Source: Rhodosalinus halophilus
GTDB lineage: Bacteria > Pseudomonadota > Alphaproteobacteria > Rhodobacterales > Rhodobacteraceae
NCBI RefSeq assembly: GCF_003298775.1
Contig: NZ_QNTQ01000006.1
Coordinates: 1 to 64,000 of the forward strand
Direction: 5' to 3'
Length of the DNA stretch: 64,000 nt
Part shown: in pieces, positions 1 to 11,753 of the stretch
Position numbering within the stretch: position 1 is the first letter of the stretch
How the letters are laid out: each line of letters starts with the position of its first letter
Made by a program: the position numbers and the translations under genes
The notes under the pieces: generated by a model
Databases searched by the model: none
What the model was told of the DNA's origin: nothing
The model's input: the letters and a program-made list of their open reading frames with translations, nothing else

Positions 1-2
1 TC

Positions 3-500
3 AGCGACGACACCGTCGCGGGCGGGACAGGCGCCGACGCCATCGGCGGCGGCCTCGGCCGGGACGTGATCGACGCGGGCGACGGCGACGACAGCGTCGG
101 CGGCGGCGAGGGCGACGACGTGATCGCAGGCGGGGAGGGCCACGACTTCCTCGCCGGCGGCGGGCGCGACGATTCGATCGACGGCGGCGACGGCGACGAC
201 AGGATCAACGGCGGCGAGGGCGACGACACGCTGACCGGCGGAGAGGGCGCGGACGAGTTCGTCTACAACTTCTTCCAGGATGTCGGCGACGACGTGATCA
301 CCGATTTCGAGGACGGCGTGGACAGCTTCGTCATGCGAGGGGTCGAGAACGCGCCCGGCTCGGGCCTCGAGGGCTATATCGACGCGCTGAACATCACCGA
401 TACCGCGCAAGGCGTGCTGATGAACCACCAGGGCCACAGCATCCTGCTGGAAGGCGTGGCGGCCGCGGAGCTGGGGCTGGAGGACTTCACCTTCCTCTGA
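3..500 (+). CDS. RTX (hemolysin-type calcium-binding repeat) protein, C-terminal part
   Basis: The reading frame is open from the window edge to a TGA at 498-500, so this is the 3' end of a larger gene. It encodes tandem glycine/aspartate-rich nonapeptides of the GGxGxDxLx type up to about base 250. A non-repetitive tail of about 80 residues follows, with the [11 protein letters not shown] pattern common after RTX repeats. RTX repeats fold as calcium-binding beta-rolls, and such proteins are normally exported unfolded by type I secretion with the signal at the C-terminus. The function of the missing N-terminal part cannot be known from here. No secretion genes are adjacent in this window. Confidence 0.85.
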   Translation, partial: SDDTVAGGTGADAIGGGLGRDVIDAGDGDDSVGGGEGDDVIAGGEGHDFLAGGGRDDSIDGGDGDDRINGGEGDDTLTGGEGADEFVYNFFQDVGDDVITDFEDGVDSFVMRGVENAPGSGLEGYIDALNITDTAQGVLMNHQGHSILLEGVAAAELGLEDFTFL

Positions 501-540
501 GGGGCGGGCGCGGACCGCGTTCGGGCGTGCGTGCCTCTGT

Positions 541-585
541 GTCAGAGCTCCTTGTGCGTCAGAGGTATTTCGATTATTCGTGAAT
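541..585 (+). promoter_or_regulatory. Candidate ArsR operator region upstream of the ars operon
   Basis: Two direct copies of GTCAGAG (541-547 and 558-564) are followed by the dyad ATTC-GT-GAAT at 576-585, directly before the start codon of the ArsR-ArsC fusion. ArsR repressors usually bind short AT-rich dyads at their own promoter, so autoregulation is plausible. The site call is inference. Confidence 0.35.
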
Positions 586-586
586 T

Positions 587-1432
587 ATGGAAGCCGTGAT
601 TCTCGACCGTCTGACGGTGCTCGGGCACCCCGGCCGCATGGCCGTCTTTCGCCTGCTCATGCGGCGGCTGCCCGACGATGTGCCGGCCGGAGAGATCGGG
701 CGCGCCCTGGGCGTCAAGCCCTCGACGCTCTCGGTCTATCTCTCCGCGCTCGCGCAGGCGGGCCTCGTCGGCCAGCGCCGGCAGGGCACCTCGCTGCTCT
801 ACCGCGCCGAGGTGTCGGCGGTGGGCGACATCATGGAATTCCTGCTCGAGGACTGCTGCCGCGGGCGGCCCGGGCTCTGCCCGCCGCTCCCTTCCCCCTC
901 TGTCACAGGACGCCGCGCCGTGCCCGACCGCAAATACAACGTGCTCTTTATCTGTTCGGGCAACTCCGCCCGCTCGATCTTCGCCGAGTCGATCCTCCGC
1001 GACATGGCGGGCGATCGGTTCGAGGCTCATTCCGCCGGAACCCGCCCCTACTCGGAGCTCAACCCCTTCGCGGTGAAGGTGCTCGAGGACAAGGGGCACG
1101 ACGTCTCGCTCCTGCGGGCCAAGAACGTCTCGGAGTTCCAGCGGCCGGACGCCCCGGAGATGGATTTCGTCTTCACCGTCTGCGACCAGGCGGCGAACGA
1201 GGAATGCCCGCCCTGGCCGGGCCAGCCGATCAGCGCGCACTGGGGGATGCCCGACCCGGTGAAGGTCGAGGGCACCGAGGCCGAGAAGGCGCTCGCCTTC
1301 CAGCAGGCCTACGGCGCGCTCCGCAACCGCCTGCTCGCCTTCACCGCGCTGCCGATCGACCAGCTCGACCGGATCTCTCTCCAGAAGGCCGTGGACGACC
1401 TTGCCCGCAGCGATGCGGGAGAGCCGGCATGA
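587..1432 (+). CDS. ArsR-type repressor fused to thioredoxin-linked arsenate reductase
   Basis: 281 residues in two parts. Residues 1-95 form a winged-helix ArsR-type DNA-binding domain, with recognition helix near [12 protein letters not shown]. Residues 115-281 form a low-molecular-weight-phosphatase-fold arsenate reductase. The CX5R loop runs from C123 to R129, the WGMPDP segment carries D223, and C199 and C207 match the redox pair of thioredoxin-coupled ArsC. The protein would sense arsenite and reduce arsenate to arsenite. No good Shine-Dalgarno site precedes the ATG at 587, so the start is the weakest part of the call. The stop overlaps the next start (ATGA), making it the first gene of a three-gene arsenic operon. 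Confidence 0.9.
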   Translation: MEAVILDRLTVLGHPGRMAVFRLLMRRLPDDVPAGEIGRALGVKPSTLSVYLSALAQAGLVGQRRQGTSLLYRAEVSAVGDIMEFLLEDCCRGRPGLCPPLPSPSVTGRRAVPDRKYNVLFICSGNSARSIFAESILRDMAGDRFEAHSAGTRPYSELNPFAVKVLEDKGHDVSLLRAKNVSEFQRPDAPEMDFVFTVCDQAANEECPPWPGQPISAHWGMPDPVKVEGTEAEKALAFQQAYGALRNRLLAFTALPIDQLDRISLQKAVDDLARSDAGEPA

Positions 1433-2427
1433 CCGTCTATGCGCTGAACGGACTGGGCCGGGTCGGCAAACTGGCGCTGCGCCCGCTGCTCGAGCGGGGC
1501 GCCGAGATCGCCTGGATCAACGACGCCGTGGGCGACCCCGAGATGCACGCGCATCTTCTGGAGTTCGACACGGTGCACGGGCGGTGGGACGCGGCCTTCG
1601 CCCACGACCCGGAGAGCGTGACGATCGACGGCGTGCGGCTGCCCTTCCCGGGCGCCGGGCGACTGGAGGATCTCCCGCTTCAGGGTGTCGATGTGCTCAT
1701 CGACTGCACCGGCGTGTTCAAGTCGGCGGAGAAGCTCGCGCCCTGTTTCGACGCGGGCGTGAAGAAGGTCGTCGTCTCCGCCCCGGTGAAGGACGCGGAG
1801 GCCGCCAACATCGTCTACGGCGTGAACGACGACATCTACGACCCCGCCCGGCACCGGATCATCACGGCTGCCTCCTGCACGACCAACTGCCTCGCACCGG
1901 TGGTGAAGGTGCTGCACGAAGGACTGGGCATCCGCCACGGCTCGATCACCACGATCCACGACGTGACCAACACGCAGGTGATCGTGGATCGTCCCGCGAA
2001 GGACCTGCGGCGCGCACGCTCGGCGCTCAATTCGCTGATCCCGACCACCACGGGCAGCGCCACGGCGATCACCGCCATTTTCCCCGACCTCGAGGGCAGG
2101 CTCGACGGGCATGCCGTGCGCGTGCCGCTGCTCAACGCCTCGATCACCGACGGCGTCTTCGAGGTGACGCGCGAGACCAGCGCGGCGGAGGTGAACGCGC
2201 TCTTCCGCGCCGCGGCGGAGGGCGAACTGAAAGGCATACTCGGCTACGAGGAGCGCCCGCTCGTCTCGGCCGACTACGTGAACGATCCCCGCTCGGGGAT
2301 CGTGGACGCGCCCTCGACCATGGTCGTGAATGGCACGCAGGTGAAGGTCTATGCCTGGTACGACAACGAGATGGGTTATGCTCACCGGCTGGTGGACGTG
2401 GCCCTGATGGTGGGAGCGCGGCTGTGA
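1429..2427 (+). CDS. ArsJ-associated glyceraldehyde-3-phosphate dehydrogenase
   Basis: 332 residues. The N-terminal Rossmann motif is LNGLGRVGK, and the catalytic cysteine C150 sits in the GAPDH signature ASCTTNC, followed by the conserved [10 protein letters not shown] and [11 protein letters not shown] segments. The start was chosen at the ATG overlapping the ArsR-ArsC stop; the frame stays open further upstream but shows no homology there. In ars operons this enzyme is known to use arsenate in place of phosphate, giving 1-arseno-3-phosphoglycerate. That labile compound is exported by ArsJ, encoded immediately downstream with a 4-base overlap. The arsenic role rests on this context, because GAPDH alone would also fit glycolysis. 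Confidence 0.92.
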   Translation: MTVYALNGLGRVGKLALRPLLERGAEIAWINDAVGDPEMHAHLLEFDTVHGRWDAAFAHDPESVTIDGVRLPFPGAGRLEDLPLQGVDVLIDCTGVFKSAEKLAPCFDAGVKKVVVSAPVKDAEAANIVYGVNDDIYDPARHRIITAASCTTNCLAPVVKVLHEGLGIRHGSITTIHDVTNTQVIVDRPAKDLRRARSALNSLIPTTTGSATAITAIFPDLEGRLDGHAVRVPLLNASITDGVFEVTRETSAAEVNALFRAAAEGELKGILGYEERPLVSADYVNDPRSGIVDAPSTMVVNGTQVKVYAWYDNEMGYAHRLVDVALMVGARL

Positions 2428-3692
2428 CCGCGTGGCCCGAGGGCCTGTCGGCCTACATCGCGGTGACGGCGGCCTACTGGGCGTTCATGCTCACCGACGG
2501 CGCGCTTCGCATGCTGGTGCTGCTGCACTTTCACACCCTGGGCTTCACGCCCGTCCAGCTCGCCTATCTCTTCGTGCTCTACGAGATCGCGGGGATGGTC
2601 ACCAATCTCTCGGCAGGCTGGATTGCCGCGCGCTTCGGGCTGACCTCGACGCTCTACGCGGGGCTCGGGATCCAGGTCGTGGCGCTGGTGGCGCTGGCGC
2701 AGCTCGAGCCCGGCTGGGCGCTCGGCCTCTCCGTGGCCTACGTGATGGTCGTGCAGGGGGCGAGCGGCGTGGCCAAGGATCTGGCCAAGATGTCGTCAAA
2801 GTCCGCCGTCAAGCTTCTGGCGCCGTCGGACGACGGCGGGCTCTTCCGCTGGGTGGCCCTGCTCACGGGATCGAAGAACGCGGTGAAAGGGCTGGGCTTT
2901 CTGCTCGGCGCCGGCCTGCTCGCCACGCTGGGCTTCGCCTGGGCGGTGCTGGGGATGGCCGCGGTGCTCGCCGTCATTCTCGTGGCCGTGCTGATCGCGA
3001 TGCCGCCCGGTCTGCCGCGGGGGCGGAAGGGGGCGAAGTTCTCCGAAGTCTTCTCGAAGTCCGCGAACGTCAACTGGCTCTCGGCGGCGCGGGTGTTTCT
3101 CTTCGGCGCGCGGGACGTCTGGTTCGTCGTGGGCATCCCGATCTACTTCTATGCCGTGCTCTCCGACGGCACCGAAGCGGGCGACCGCGCCGCCTTCTTC
3201 ATGATCGGCACCTTCATGGCGGGGTGGATCATCCTCTACGGCGCTGTTCAAGCGCTCGCGCCGCGGCTGTTGCGCGCCGCGACTCGCCCCGAGGACGAGC
3301 TCGTGGCCGCCGCGCGCGGCTGGGCCTGGGCGCTGGCCGCGGTGCCCGCGGCGCTCACGATCGCGGCGCTCGCATCGCCCGCGCCGCAGCTCTGGCTGAC
3401 CGTGACCCTGGTCGCCGGACTGCTGGTCTTCGGCGCGACCTTCGCGGTCAACTCGTCGCTGCATTCCTACCTGATCCTGGCCTTCACGAAGGCCGAGCGT
3501 GTGACGATGGACGTGGGCTTCTACTACATGGCCAACGCGGGCGGGCGCCTTCTTGGCACCGTCCTGTCGGGGCTGACCTATCAGATCGGGGGCCTCGCCC
3601 TGATGCTGGGGATGGCGACGGCGATGGTCGCCTTGTCCGCGCTGGTGTCCGCGCGCCTGCGCGCGGAGGGCATGGAGACGGCCTCGGCCTGA
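2424..3692 (+). CDS. arsJ: ArsJ, organoarsenical (1-arseno-3-phosphoglycerate) efflux permease
   Basis: 422 residues beginning at a GTG that overlaps the GAPDH stop. The protein is a hydrophobic MFS-type permease with about 12 membrane segments. It has the conserved charged loop [12 protein letters not shown] near residue 120 and KNAVKGLGF shortly after, both typical of ArsJ. It works with the upstream GAPDH: 1-arseno-3-phosphoglycerate made in the cytoplasm is pumped out and falls apart to arsenate, so the pair removes arsenate. No arsenite pump (ArsB/Acr3) lies in the window, so the arsenite made by the ArsC domain would need an exporter encoded elsewhere. Confidence 0.92.
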   Translation: MTAWPEGLSAYIAVTAAYWAFMLTDGALRMLVLLHFHTLGFTPVQLAYLFVLYEIAGMVTNLSAGWIAARFGLTSTLYAGLGIQVVALVALAQLEPGWALGLSVAYVMVVQGASGVAKDLAKMSSKSAVKLLAPSDDGGLFRWVALLTGSKNAVKGLGFLLGAGLLATLGFAWAVLGMAAVLAVILVAVLIAMPPGLPRGRKGAKFSEVFSKSANVNWLSAARVFLFGARDVWFVVGIPIYFYAVLSDGTEAGDRAAFFMIGTFMAGWIILYGAVQALAPRLLRAATRPEDELVAAARGWAWALAAVPAALTIAALASPAPQLWLTVTLVAGLLVFGATFAVNSSLHSYLILAFTKAERVTMDVGFYYMANAGGRLLGTVLSGLTYQIGGLALMLGMATAMVALSALVSARLRAEGMETASA

Positions 3693-3855
3693 CGACGGGG
3701 CGGGCGCTGCCGGTGCCGAAGCGTGTCTTGCGGTCCGGTCTGCGCCCGTTTCGCCGAGTTTATCATAAGATTTTCCTATGCTTCTCATGAGAAAATACAA
3801 CTTTGGCTAATGGCCTTCTTTTGATACGTTCTAAAAGGGAGCTGAGGAGCGGACC
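3693..3855 (+). promoter_or_regulatory. AT-rich katG promoter region with OxyR-like half site and palindrome
   Basis: The base composition drops sharply here. ATAA-N7-CTAT at 3765-3779 matches one half of the OxyR tetranucleotide pattern with one mismatch. It is followed by the perfect 12-base palindrome TTCTCATGAGAA at 3782-3793. OxyR control of katG is known in many proteobacteria, but the second half of an OxyR site is poor here, so the regulator is uncertain. Confidence 0.4.
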
Positions 3856-6238
<2,383 letters not shown>

Positions 6239-6267
6239 CCGCTCCAACACAGCGCAAGCGTCAGGGC

Positions 6268-6303
6268 GGCGCCCCGGTTCGACCGGGGCGCCGTTCGCCT
6301 TTT
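6268..6303 (+). terminator. Rho-independent terminator after katG
   Basis: An 11-base perfect stem, GGCGCCCCGGT (6268-6278) and ACCGGGGCGCC (6282-6292), encloses a TCG loop. A short T run follows at 6299-6303, seven bases after the stem, which is somewhat far but usual for GC-rich genomes. Confidence 0.7.
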
Positions 6304-6452
6304 CAGGCGTGCGTCTCCTCGCCGGTTCCACGCGGCCGGGCGCAGAGGCGCGGAAGTTCGCGCGACGTGGTGCCGGGCGCGCGCCGACGCTCGGGCGGCC
6401 GGCGGTCCGGCAATGTCGCGAGCATGAGCGAGCGTGCAAGCAGATCCAACAT
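6303..6452 (-). CDS. Possible small protein (49 aa) divergent from the LysR gene
   Basis: On the minus strand an ATG at 6452 follows GGAGG at seven-base spacing and opens a 49-codon frame ending at 6303. The product has a short hydrophobic N-terminus (LLARSLMLATL) followed by a very basic Arg/Pro-rich tail. No family is recognised. It shares a 100-base intergenic region with a LysR-type regulator that has a strong operator, the usual position for a LysR target gene. Its 3' end abuts the katG terminator. The ribosome site and position support it; the lack of homology is against it. Confidence 0.4.
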   Translation of the reverse strand: MLDLLARSLMLATLPDRRPPERRRAPGTTSRELPRLCARPRGTGEETHA

Positions 6453-6534
6453 GGGGTGACCTCCAACCTCGTGCGTTCTGCGCTTGAAAATGCGCGCTAT
6501 TGGGGCATCCTGCCACTCAGGAAAGTTTCCACAC

Positions 6535-6551
6535 TGTAAGGCAGGCTTACA
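6535..6551 (+). promoter_or_regulatory. LysR-type operator (TGTAAG-N5-CTTACA)
   Basis: A perfect 17-base interrupted palindrome, TGTAAG-GCAGG-CTTACA, contains the LysR T-N11-A core (T6537 to A6549). It ends one base before the start codon of the LysR gene. Binding here would block translation and transcription starts of the regulator itself, so negative autoregulation is likely. Confidence 0.7.
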
Positions 6552-6552
6552 C

Positions 6553-7434
6553 ATGGACTGGCGCGCCCTGCCGCCGCTCGCTGCGCTGCGGGCCTTCGCG
6601 GCCTATGCCGACTCCGGTTCCGTCGTCGCCGCCGCCGGCGCGCTCAACGTGAGCCATGCCGCCGTCAGCCAGCAGATCCGCGCGCTGGAGGGACACCTCG
6701 GCGTCGCGCTGCTCGACCGGGCGGCGCGGCCGCAGCGCCTGACGCCGGAGGGCGTGTTGCTGGCCGACGCGCTGCGCCGCGGCTTCGCCGAGATGGGCCG
6801 CGCCGTCGAGGCGCTCACCGGGGCCGAGGCCGCGCGGCCGCTGCAGGTCTCCGTCACCCCGGCGTTCGCCGCCAACTGGCTCATGCCGCGGCTCGCCCGC
6901 TTCCGCGAGCGTCACCCGGACATCGACCTGATGGTGAATCCGACGCCGGCGCTCGTGTCGCTCGATCCGGGCGGAATCGACGTGGCGGTTCGCTACGGCA
7001 CGCCGCCCTTCGCAGGGCTCGAGGCCGAAGAGGTCATCCCGACCACGACCGTGCTCGTCGCCGCGCCTTCGCTGCTCGCGGAGCGGCCGGAGCGGGGCCT
7101 GGCCGCCCTCGACGGGCTCACGGTCCTGCAGGAGCTCGGCACCTCGGAGACGACCGACTGGCTCGCGCGCCGCGGGGTCGAGGCGCGGCGGCTGGGCGGG
7201 CTTTTGCAGCTTCCGGGCAACCTGATGCTCGACGCGGCGCGGTCGGGGCAGGGGGTTGCCGTCACCGCGCGGCTCTTCGTGCACGGCGACCTCGAGGCCG
7301 GGCGGCTGGAGCTGATCCACGAGGAGCGCGACGGGCGCGCCTATCACCTGGTCACGCGGCCGGGTGTCCTGCGACCGGCGGCGCGGGCCTTCTGCGCATG
7401 GATGCGGCGTGAAGCCGCAGCGCAGGCGCAATAG
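6553..7434 (+). CDS. LysR-family transcriptional regulator (GcvA-like)
   Basis: 293 residues. The N-terminal winged HTH (about 5-65) contains SGSVVAAAGALNVSHAAVSQQIRALE, and the C-terminal type 2 periplasmic-binding fold (about 90-290) senses an effector. The sequence resembles the GcvA/AmpR-type subgroup. It lacks the paired cysteines of OxyR, the only cysteine being near the C-terminus, so it is not the peroxide sensor despite following katG. The start at 6553 is the ATG whose product begins MDWRALPPLAALRAFAA; upstream in-frame codons run through the operator. The target is unknown, and the divergent small ORF is the natural candidate. Confidence 0.88.
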   Translation: MDWRALPPLAALRAFAAYADSGSVVAAAGALNVSHAAVSQQIRALEGHLGVALLDRAARPQRLTPEGVLLADALRRGFAEMGRAVEALTGAEAARPLQVSVTPAFAANWLMPRLARFRERHPDIDLMVNPTPALVSLDPGGIDVAVRYGTPPFAGLEAEEVIPTTTVLVAAPSLLAERPERGLAALDGLTVLQELGTSETTDWLARRGVEARRLGGLLQLPGNLMLDAARSGQGVAVTARLFVHGDLEAGRLELIHEERDGRAYHLVTRPGVLRPAARAFCAWMRREAAAQAQ

Positions 7435-7453
7435 GTAGATCACAGATACAGGA

Positions 7454-7467
7454 TTGATGCAGGTCAA
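7454..7467 (+). promoter_or_regulatory. FNR/FnrL box upstream of ccoG
   Basis: TTGAT-GCAG-GTCAA matches the FNR dyad TTGAT-N4-ATCAA with one change, in the form often seen for FnrL in Rhodobacteraceae. It lies 68 bases before the ccoG start. Low-oxygen activation of cco maturation genes by FNR-type regulators is established in this group. Confidence 0.8.
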
Positions 7468-7534
7468 GGTTCGGCACGCCCGGGCCTGACAGAAATCCTG
7501 CAACGGATAGCCAGATTTTCCGGAGCGATTCCCC

Positions 7535-9091
7535 GTGAGCAGCAGCGACAGCGAAGCCCCGAAACTCTACGCCGCGCGCGAGCCGATCTTCCCGCGCCGG
7601 GTGTCGGGCAGGTTCCGCAACCTCAAGTGGATCATCATGATCGTCACGCTGGGGATCTACTACGTGACGCCCTGGATCCGCTGGGACCGCGGCCCGCAGC
7701 TGCCGGATCAGGCCGTCCTGATCGACCTCGCCAACCGCCGCTTCTTCTTCTTCTGGATCGAGATCTGGCCGCACGAGTTCTACTTCGTCGCGGGTCTTCT
7801 GATCATGGCGGGGCTCGGGCTGTTTCTGTTCACATCCGCGCTGGGCCGTGTCTGGTGCGGCTACGCCTGCCCGCAGACCGTGTGGACCGACCTCTTCATC
7901 CTGGTGGAACGCTGGATCGAGGGCGACCGCAACGCGCGCCTGCGCCTGCACCGGCAGAAGAAGCTCGACTTCCGCAAGGCGCGCCTGCGGCTCACGAAGT
8001 GGATCACCTGGCTGCTGATCGCCGTGGCCACCGGCGGGGCCTGGGTGTTCTACTTCGCCGACGCGCCGACGTTGCTGGTCGATCTCTTCACGCTGAACGC
8101 GCATCCGGCGGCCTATACCACCGTCGCGATCCTCACGGGCACCACCTTCTTCTTCGGCGGTTTCGCGCGGGAGCAGATCTGCATCTACGCCTGTCCCTGG
8201 CCGCGCATTCAGGCGGCGATGATGGACGAGGAGACGCTGACCGTCGCCTATCGCGCCTGGCGGGGCGAGCCTCGCGGCAAGCACAACGTCCGCCGCGCGA
8301 GCGTCAAGGCGGCAGAGGCCGCAGAGGAGGCGACGCACGCCGCCGGCGGCGACGGCCCGCCGCGTTACGCGCCCACGCCGAAGCCCAACGCGCCGGGCGG
8401 CGTGCGGCCCGAGGACATGGAGCAGGAAACCGGCGACTGCATCGACTGCATGGCCTGCGTGAACGTCTGTCCCATGGGCATCGACATCCGCGAGGGTCAG
8501 CAGCTCGAGTGCATCACCTGCGCGCTCTGCATCGACGCTTGTGACGACGTGATGGCCAAGATCGGCAAGCCGCGCGGCCTGATCGACTACATCGCGCTTT
8601 CTGACGAGGAGCGCGAGCGCGCCGGAGGCGCGCCCAAGCCCGTGTGGAAGCACATCTTCCGCCCGCGCGTCATCCTTTACACCACGCTGTGGGCGCTGGT
8701 GGGGCTGGGGCTGCTCTTCGCGCTGTTCATCCGGCCCGAGATCGAGATGACCGTCGCGCCCGAGCGCAACCCGATCAACGTGATCCTGTCCGACGGATCG
8801 GTGCGCAACACCTACGACGTGCGGCTTCTCAACAAGCACGGCGAAGACCGGCCGTTCCGCATCTCGCTGACCGGGCATCCGCAGCTGCGGGTTCAGCTCG
8901 AAGGCACCCCCTACGAGACCGTGACCGTGCCCGCGAACGAGACCTACCTGCAGCGGGTCTACGTCATCGCGCCGCCGAACTCAGGGCCTGCGGTCAGCGA
9001 ACGCACCGAGTTCCGTTTCTGGGTCGAGGACCTGACCAACGCGGAACGCGCCCACAACGACACCGTCTTCTTCGGGAGGGACATCCAGTGA
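7535..9091 (+). CDS. ccoG: CcoG (FixG/RdxA), cytochrome cbb3 oxidase accessory iron-sulfur protein
   Basis: 518 residues, starting at a GTG preceded by CGGAG. Membrane segments lie near residues 30-50, 85-105, 160-180, 195-215 and 370-390. Around residues 300-335 there are two ferredoxin-type clusters (CIDCMACVNVCP and CITCALCIDAC), and an Ig-like periplasmic tail follows. CcoG takes part in copper reduction or delivery during maturation of the cbb3-type oxidase. It is the first gene of ccoGHIS, behind an FNR box, and its stop overlaps the ccoH start (GTGA). The structural genes ccoNOQP are not visible; they often sit directly upstream, but here a LysR gene takes that place. Confidence 0.95.
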   Translation: MSSSDSEAPKLYAAREPIFPRRVSGRFRNLKWIIMIVTLGIYYVTPWIRWDRGPQLPDQAVLIDLANRRFFFFWIEIWPHEFYFVAGLLIMAGLGLFLFTSALGRVWCGYACPQTVWTDLFILVERWIEGDRNARLRLHRQKKLDFRKARLRLTKWITWLLIAVATGGAWVFYFADAPTLLVDLFTLNAHPAAYTTVAILTGTTFFFGGFAREQICIYACPWPRIQAAMMDEETLTVAYRAWRGEPRGKHNVRRASVKAAEAAEEATHAAGGDGPPRYAPTPKPNAPGGVRPEDMEQETGDCIDCMACVNVCPMGIDIREGQQLECITCALCIDACDDVMAKIGKPRGLIDYIALSDEERERAGGAPKPVWKHIFRPRVILYTTLWALVGLGLLFALFIRPEIEMTVAPERNPINVILSDGSVRNTYDVRLLNKHGEDRPFRISLTGHPQLRVQLEGTPYETVTVPANETYLQRVYVIAPPNSGPAVSERTEFRFWVEDLTNAERAHNDTVFFGRDIQ

Positions 9092-9549
9092 GCGAAGAAC
9101 GCAAGTTCACCGGCCGGCACGCCGCAGCCATCTTCATCGGGGCCTTCGGCATCATCATCTCGGTCAATCTGGCGCTCGCGTGGAACGCGGTGGCCACCTT
9201 CCCGGGGCTCGAGGTGAAGAACTCCTACATCGCCTCGCAGAGCTTCGACGACCGGCGCGCGGCCCAGGAGGCGCTGGGCTGGCAGGCCGAGGCGGCGCTG
9301 GAAGACGGCTATCTCGTTCTTTCCATCCGCGACTCGGCCGGCGCGCCCGTGCAGCCCCATCGGTTCGAGGCCCTGGTCGGCCGGCCAACGCACGTCCGGC
9401 AGGACTTCCGCCCCGAGCTCACCTTCGACGGGCGCGATTTCGTCGGTCCCGCCGACCTGGGCGAGGGCTACTGGACCGTCCGGGTCGACGCCGAAGCTGC
9501 CGACGGCACACGCTTCGAGCAGCGGCTGGAGCTTCGAGTGCGAGGCTGA
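9088..9549 (+). CDS. ccoH: CcoH, cbb3 oxidase assembly protein
   Basis: 153 residues from a GTG overlapping the ccoG stop. A single N-terminal membrane anchor (about 12-34, IFIGAFGIIISVNLALAWNA) is followed by a periplasmic FixH domain that includes the conserved NSYIASQ motif near residue 45. CcoH stabilises assembly intermediates of the cbb3 oxidase. Its position between ccoG and the copper ATPase gene, together with the membrane anchor and the NSYxAS motif, makes the call safe. Confidence 0.93.
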   Translation: MSEERKFTGRHAAAIFIGAFGIIISVNLALAWNAVATFPGLEVKNSYIASQSFDDRRAAQEALGWQAEAALEDGYLVLSIRDSAGAPVQPHRFEALVGRPTHVRQDFRPELTFDGRDFVGPADLGEGYWTVRVDAEAADGTRFEQRLELRVRG

Positions 9550-9554
9550 CGCAG

Positions 9555-11753
9555 GTGAGCACGCTTCAGGCGCCAGCCGCTTCGGCCTGTCCGGCCTGTT
9601 CCGCCGCCCCCGCTGCGGCGGAGATCGCCGAACGTGCCGCCGCGCGGGGCGGCACGCGCGTGGCGCTCTCGCTGCCCAAGATCCACTGTGCCGGCTGCAT
9701 CTCCGGCGTCGAGCGGGCGCTGGGCGAGGCGCCGGGCGTGCGTTCGGCGCGGGTGAACCTCACGCTGAAGCGGGCGACAGTCGAGGCCGATCCGGGCGTC
9801 ACCGCCGCGGATCTTATCCCGGTTCTGGAGCGGGCCGGCTACGAGGCGCACGAACTCGACGCCGGCGCGATCGCGGTGACCGAGACGGACCGCGCGGGCC
9901 GCGACCTGTTGATGCGCATGGCGGTGGCGGGCTTCGCCATGATGAACGTCATGCTGCTCTCGATCGCCGTCTGGTCGGGGGCCGAGGGGCCGACGCGCGA
10001 CCTGTTCCACTGGGTCTCCGCCGCCATCGCGCTGCCGGCGATCGCGTTCTCGGCGCAGCCCTTCTTCCGCAACGCCTGGGGCGCTCTGCGCGCCGGGCGG
10101 CTCAACATGGATGTGCCGATCTCGCTCGCCATCGCGCTCGCGGTCGTCACGTCCCTCTGGGAAACGGCGCTGTCGGGCAAGCACGCCTATTTCGACGCCG
10201 CCATCGCGCTCACCTTCTTCCTTCTCGCCGGCCGCTGGCTGGATCACCGCACCCGCGCCGTCGCCCGCTCCGCGGCCGAGGAGCTCGCCGCGCTCGAGGT
10301 GCCGCGCGCGCTTCGCCTGCGCGACGGGGCGGAAGAGACTGTGGCCGTGTCCGATCTTGCCGCGGGTGACCTGGTGCGGGTCAAGCCCGGCGGACGGATG
10401 CCGGTGGACGGCGTGATCGTGGAGGGCGCCTCCGAGCTGGACCGGTCCCTGCTGACCGGTGAGACGCTGCCCGTGCGGGCGGACGCCGGCATGGAGGTGA
10501 GCGCAGGCGAGGTCAATCTGACCGGGCCGCTCGTGGTCCGCGCCACGGCGGTGGGAGAGGAGACCTCGCTCCACCGCATGGCCGAACTCGTCGCGGTGGC
10601 GGAGTCGGGCCGCTCCCGCTACACGCCGCTCGCCGACAAGGCGGCCAAGCTCTACGCGCCGGGCGTCCATATCCTGGCGGGCCTCAGCTTCCTCGGCTGG
10701 CTGATCTGGTCGGGCGACATGCGCGTGTCGCTCAATATCGCGGCCGCCGTGCTCATCATCACCTGCCCCTGTGCGCTGGGCCTCGCCGTGCCGGCGGTGA
10801 CGACGGCCGCCTCCGGGCGGCTCTTCCGCAAGGGCCTGCTGATCAAGAACGCGACCGCGCTGGAACGGCTGGCGGCGGTCGATACGGTCGTGTTCGACAA
10901 GACCGGCACGCTGACTGCCGGTATGCCGGAGCCCGTGAATCTGGACGACCGGACCGAGGCGGAGCTGGCGCTCGCCCGCGCACTGGCGGAAGGCTCGGCG
11001 CATCCGCTGTCGAAGGCGCTGGCGCAGGCGATCGCCGCCCGCGGGATCGCGCCCGCCGAGATCGAGACCCTGCGCGAGATCCCGGGGCAGGGGACCGAGG
11101 CGCTCTGGCAGGGCAGGACCGTCCGGCTGGGCCGCGCCGACTGGCTGGGCGCACCGCAGGGCGAGACGACCGAGGCGTGGCTTGGCCTCGAGGGCGCCGC
11201 GCCGGTGGCCTTCGCCTTCACCGACCGGCTGCGCGAGGGCGCGGAAGAGGCCGTCGCGGCGCTCGGGGCCGACGGCAAGCGGATCCTGCTGCTCTCGGGC
11301 GATGCCGAGGCGCCGGTCGCGGCGCTGGCCGCACGGCTCGGGATCGGCGAATGGCAGGCCGCCATGCGGCCCGAGGACAAGGCCGCGCGCATCTCCGAAC
11401 TGGAGCGCCAGGGCGCGCATGTGCTCATGGTGGGCGATGGGCTCAACGACACCGCGGCGCTCGCCGCCGCGCATGTCTCGATCTCGCCCGCCTCGGCGCT
11501 CGATGCGGCGCGCGTGGCCTCGGACATCGTGCTTCTGGGCGGGGATCTCTCGCCGGTGGCCGATGCGATCGCGGTGGCGCGCTCGGCCACGAGACGAATC
11601 CACGAGAACTTCCGGCTGGCGACGCTCTACAACGTGATCGCGGTGCCGATCGCGGTGGTGGGCTGGGCCACGCCGCTGGTCGCGGCCTTGGCGATGTCGG
11701 CCTCTTCGATTACCGTCTCGCTCAACGCGCTCAGGCTGAAGGGGCGGACATGA
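9555..11753 (+). CDS. ccoI: CcoI, copper-translocating P1B-type ATPase for cbb3 oxidase
   Basis: 732 residues from a GTG five bases after ccoH. Features in order: a short Cys-containing N-terminus (CPACSA), a heavy-metal-associated domain with HCAGC (about 45-110), membrane segments, the metal-binding CPC motif near residue 404 (TCPCALGLAVP), the phosphorylated aspartate D448 in DKTGTLT, and GDGLND near residue 630. It belongs to the CtpA/CopA2-like pumps that export copper slowly into the periplasm to load the oxidase rather than to detoxify. It overlaps ccoS by four bases. Confidence 0.95.
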   Translation: MSTLQAPAASACPACSAAPAAAEIAERAAARGGTRVALSLPKIHCAGCISGVERALGEAPGVRSARVNLTLKRATVEADPGVTAADLIPVLERAGYEAHELDAGAIAVTETDRAGRDLLMRMAVAGFAMMNVMLLSIAVWSGAEGPTRDLFHWVSAAIALPAIAFSAQPFFRNAWGALRAGRLNMDVPISLAIALAVVTSLWETALSGKHAYFDAAIALTFFLLAGRWLDHRTRAVARSAAEELAALEVPRALRLRDGAEETVAVSDLAAGDLVRVKPGGRMPVDGVIVEGASELDRSLLTGETLPVRADAGMEVSAGEVNLTGPLVVRATAVGEETSLHRMAELVAVAESGRSRYTPLADKAAKLYAPGVHILAGLSFLGWLIWSGDMRVSLNIAAAVLIITCPCALGLAVPAVTTAASGRLFRKGLLIKNATALERLAAVDTVVFDKTGTLTAGMPEPVNLDDRTEAELALARALAEGSAHPLSKALAQAIAARGIAPAEIETLREIPGQGTEALWQGRTVRLGRADWLGAPQGETTEAWLGLEGAAPVAFAFTDRLREGAEEAVAALGADGKRILLLSGDAEAPVAALAARLGIGEWQAAMRPEDKAARISELERQGAHVLMVGDGLNDTAALAAAHVSISPASALDAARVASDIVLLGGDLSPVADAIAVARSATRRIHENFRLATLYNVIAVPIAVVGWATPLVAALAMSASSITVSLNALRLKGRT

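Noticed and set aside
6553-7434. LysR gene after katG as OxyR
   Set aside because: It lacks the redox cysteine pair of OxyR, and its operator is at its own start rather than at katG.
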